A DNA stretch of 64,000 nucleotides from Limobrevibacterium gyesilva. GTDB taxonomy: Bacteria; Pseudomonadota; Alphaproteobacteria; Acetobacterales; Acetobacteraceae. A program made the position numbers and the translations under genes. Numbering within the stretch: the first letter of the stretch is position 1; every line of letters begins with the position of its first letter. Shown piece after piece: positions 63,460 to 64,000 of the stretch. Below the pieces are notes generated by a model. The model searched no databases. It was not told the DNA's origin and worked only from the letters and a program-made list of their open reading frames with translations. The DNA is taken from contig NZ_JAPDNT010000001.1 in the NCBI RefSeq assembly GCF_025989185.1, positions 434,001 through 498,000 of the forward strand, read 5' to 3'.

Positions 63460-64000
63460 ATGAAAGCCGTGGTCTACACCCACTCCCGCCCCATCACCGC
63501 CGACGACGCGCTGCTGGACATGCAGTTGCCCGAACCCGGCGACCCGCGCGGGCACGACCTTCTGATCGAGGTGCGCGCCGTCTCCGTGAACCCCGTGGAC
63601 ACCAAGGTGCGAAAGCGCGCCGACCCGGTGGGCGAGCCGCGGGTGCTCGGCTGGGACGCCGCCGGCGTGGTGCGCGCCCGCGGCCCGGAGGTGTCGCGCT
63701 TTCATCTCGGCGACGAGGTCTTCTACGCCGGCAGCCTCACCCGCCCCGGCAGCAATTCCGAGCGGCACCTGGTGGACGAACGGATCGTCGGCCACAAGCC
63801 GAAATCGCTATCCTTCGCCGAGGCGGCCGCGCTGCCGCTGACCACCATCACAGCGTGGGAGATGCTGTTCGAGCGGCTGGAGATGCACCCGACCCAGGCC
63901 CCGCCGGGAACGCTGCTGATCATCGGCAGCGCCGGCGGCGTCGGATCGGTTACGATCCAGCTCGCCCGCGTCTTGACCGGCGCGCACATCATCGCCACCG
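63460..64000 (+). CDS. Zinc-binding alcohol dehydrogenase/quinone reductase family protein, truncated by window edge
   Basis: Medium-chain dehydrogenase N-terminal part (180 codons visible, incomplete). It begins MKAVVYTHSRPITADDALLD and contains SVNPVDTKVRKR, GWDAAGVV and, at the right edge, the nucleotide-binding segment GSAGGVGSVTIQLARVL. The lack of catalytic zinc ligands in the visible part agrees with quinone oxidoreductase-like (QOR/YhdH) members. The ATG at 63460 has GGAAGG about 8 bases upstream. It follows the YgjP-like gene with a 72-bp gap, same strand. Confidence 0.9.
   Translation, partial: MKAVVYTHSRPITADDALLDMQLPEPGDPRGHDLLIEVRAVSVNPVDTKVRKRADPVGEPRVLGWDAAGVVRARGPEVSRFHLGDEVFYAGSLTRPGSNSERHLVDERIVGHKPKSLSFAEAAALPLTTITAWEMLFERLEMHPTQAPPGTLLIIGSAGGVGSVTIQLARVLTGAHIIAT

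Overview
The window is high-GC bacterial chromosome, almost entirely protein-coding. It most likely comes from an alphaproteobacterium of the Rhodospirillales/Acetobacteraceae type. Alphaproteobacterial markers are GcrA, an MmcB-family protein, a PmtA-type phosphatidylethanolamine methyltransferase, a CarD regulator with a basic tail, a SAM-II riboswitch upstream of metZ, and the helicase / S4 protein / FdxA / CarD gene order. I see no insertion sequence, prophage, CRISPR array, integrase or rRNA. One tRNA gene (Gly, anticodon CCC) is present. The window reads as core genome with a few accessory loci.

Layout, left to right. 1-7.7 kb: cytochrome oxidase subunits I (partial) and II, pmtA, cspA, gcrA, an acetamidase/formamidase, the tatA-mtnB-mtnD-mtnC run (protein export plus methionine salvage), and a CHAP lipoprotein. 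8-17.3 kb: recX-azlC-azlD, argD-argF, a nitronate monooxygenase, a GNAT protein, hslO and a lipoprotein. 15.8-23.8 kb: a degP / response regulator / histidine kinase envelope-stress operon, hrpB, a DsbD-family reductase and tRNA-Gly. 23.9-33.6 kb: SAM-II riboswitch and metZ, apaG, folE, a 2OG-Fe dioxygenase with an MscS channel, a HIG1-like membrane peptide, etfBA with a 3-hydroxyacyl-CoA dehydrogenase, and a MarR regulator. 33.8-43 kb: an M17 aminopeptidase, htpG, an SUV3-like helicase, an S4 protein, fdxA, carD and a Bax-inhibitor-1 protein. 43-48.8 kb: a YbbA/YbbP-type ABC exporter divergent from tesA, then thpR, a histidine phosphatase and a uracil-DNA glycosylase family protein. 48.8-57 kb is the most unusual part: a cobalamin-binding-type radical SAM enzyme with a 72-aa tryptophan-rich protein, an MMP-like metallopeptidase, phhB, mmcB, a divergent HldE, a metallophosphatase, and two tandem EAL-like paralogues, the second broken by an in-frame TGA. 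57-64 kb: an ABC-2 transporter, a histidine phosphatase, a SYLF protein, YcgN, a DapA-family protein, a metal-binding ZnuA-like protein with a palindromic operator, a YgjP-like metallopeptidase and a partial alcohol dehydrogenase.

Two metabolic themes recur. Sulfur and SAM economy: mtnBDC recycles methylthioadenosine, metZ makes homocysteine under a SAM sensor, and pmtA and the radical SAM enzyme use SAM. Envelope and proteostasis: DegP with its two-component system, the DsbD-family protein, HtpG, Hsp33, Hsp15-like S4 protein, TatA, MscS and FtsX-type exporters. Many gene pairs overlap by ATGA or GTGA, so operon structure is mostly clear from the sequence.

The best candidate for an undescribed system is the radical SAM / tryptophan-rich small protein pair at 48.8-50.7 kb. 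The next best oddities are the TGA-split EAL-like gene, the active-site substitutions in HldE, and an orphan plus-strand terminator near 8.05 kb.
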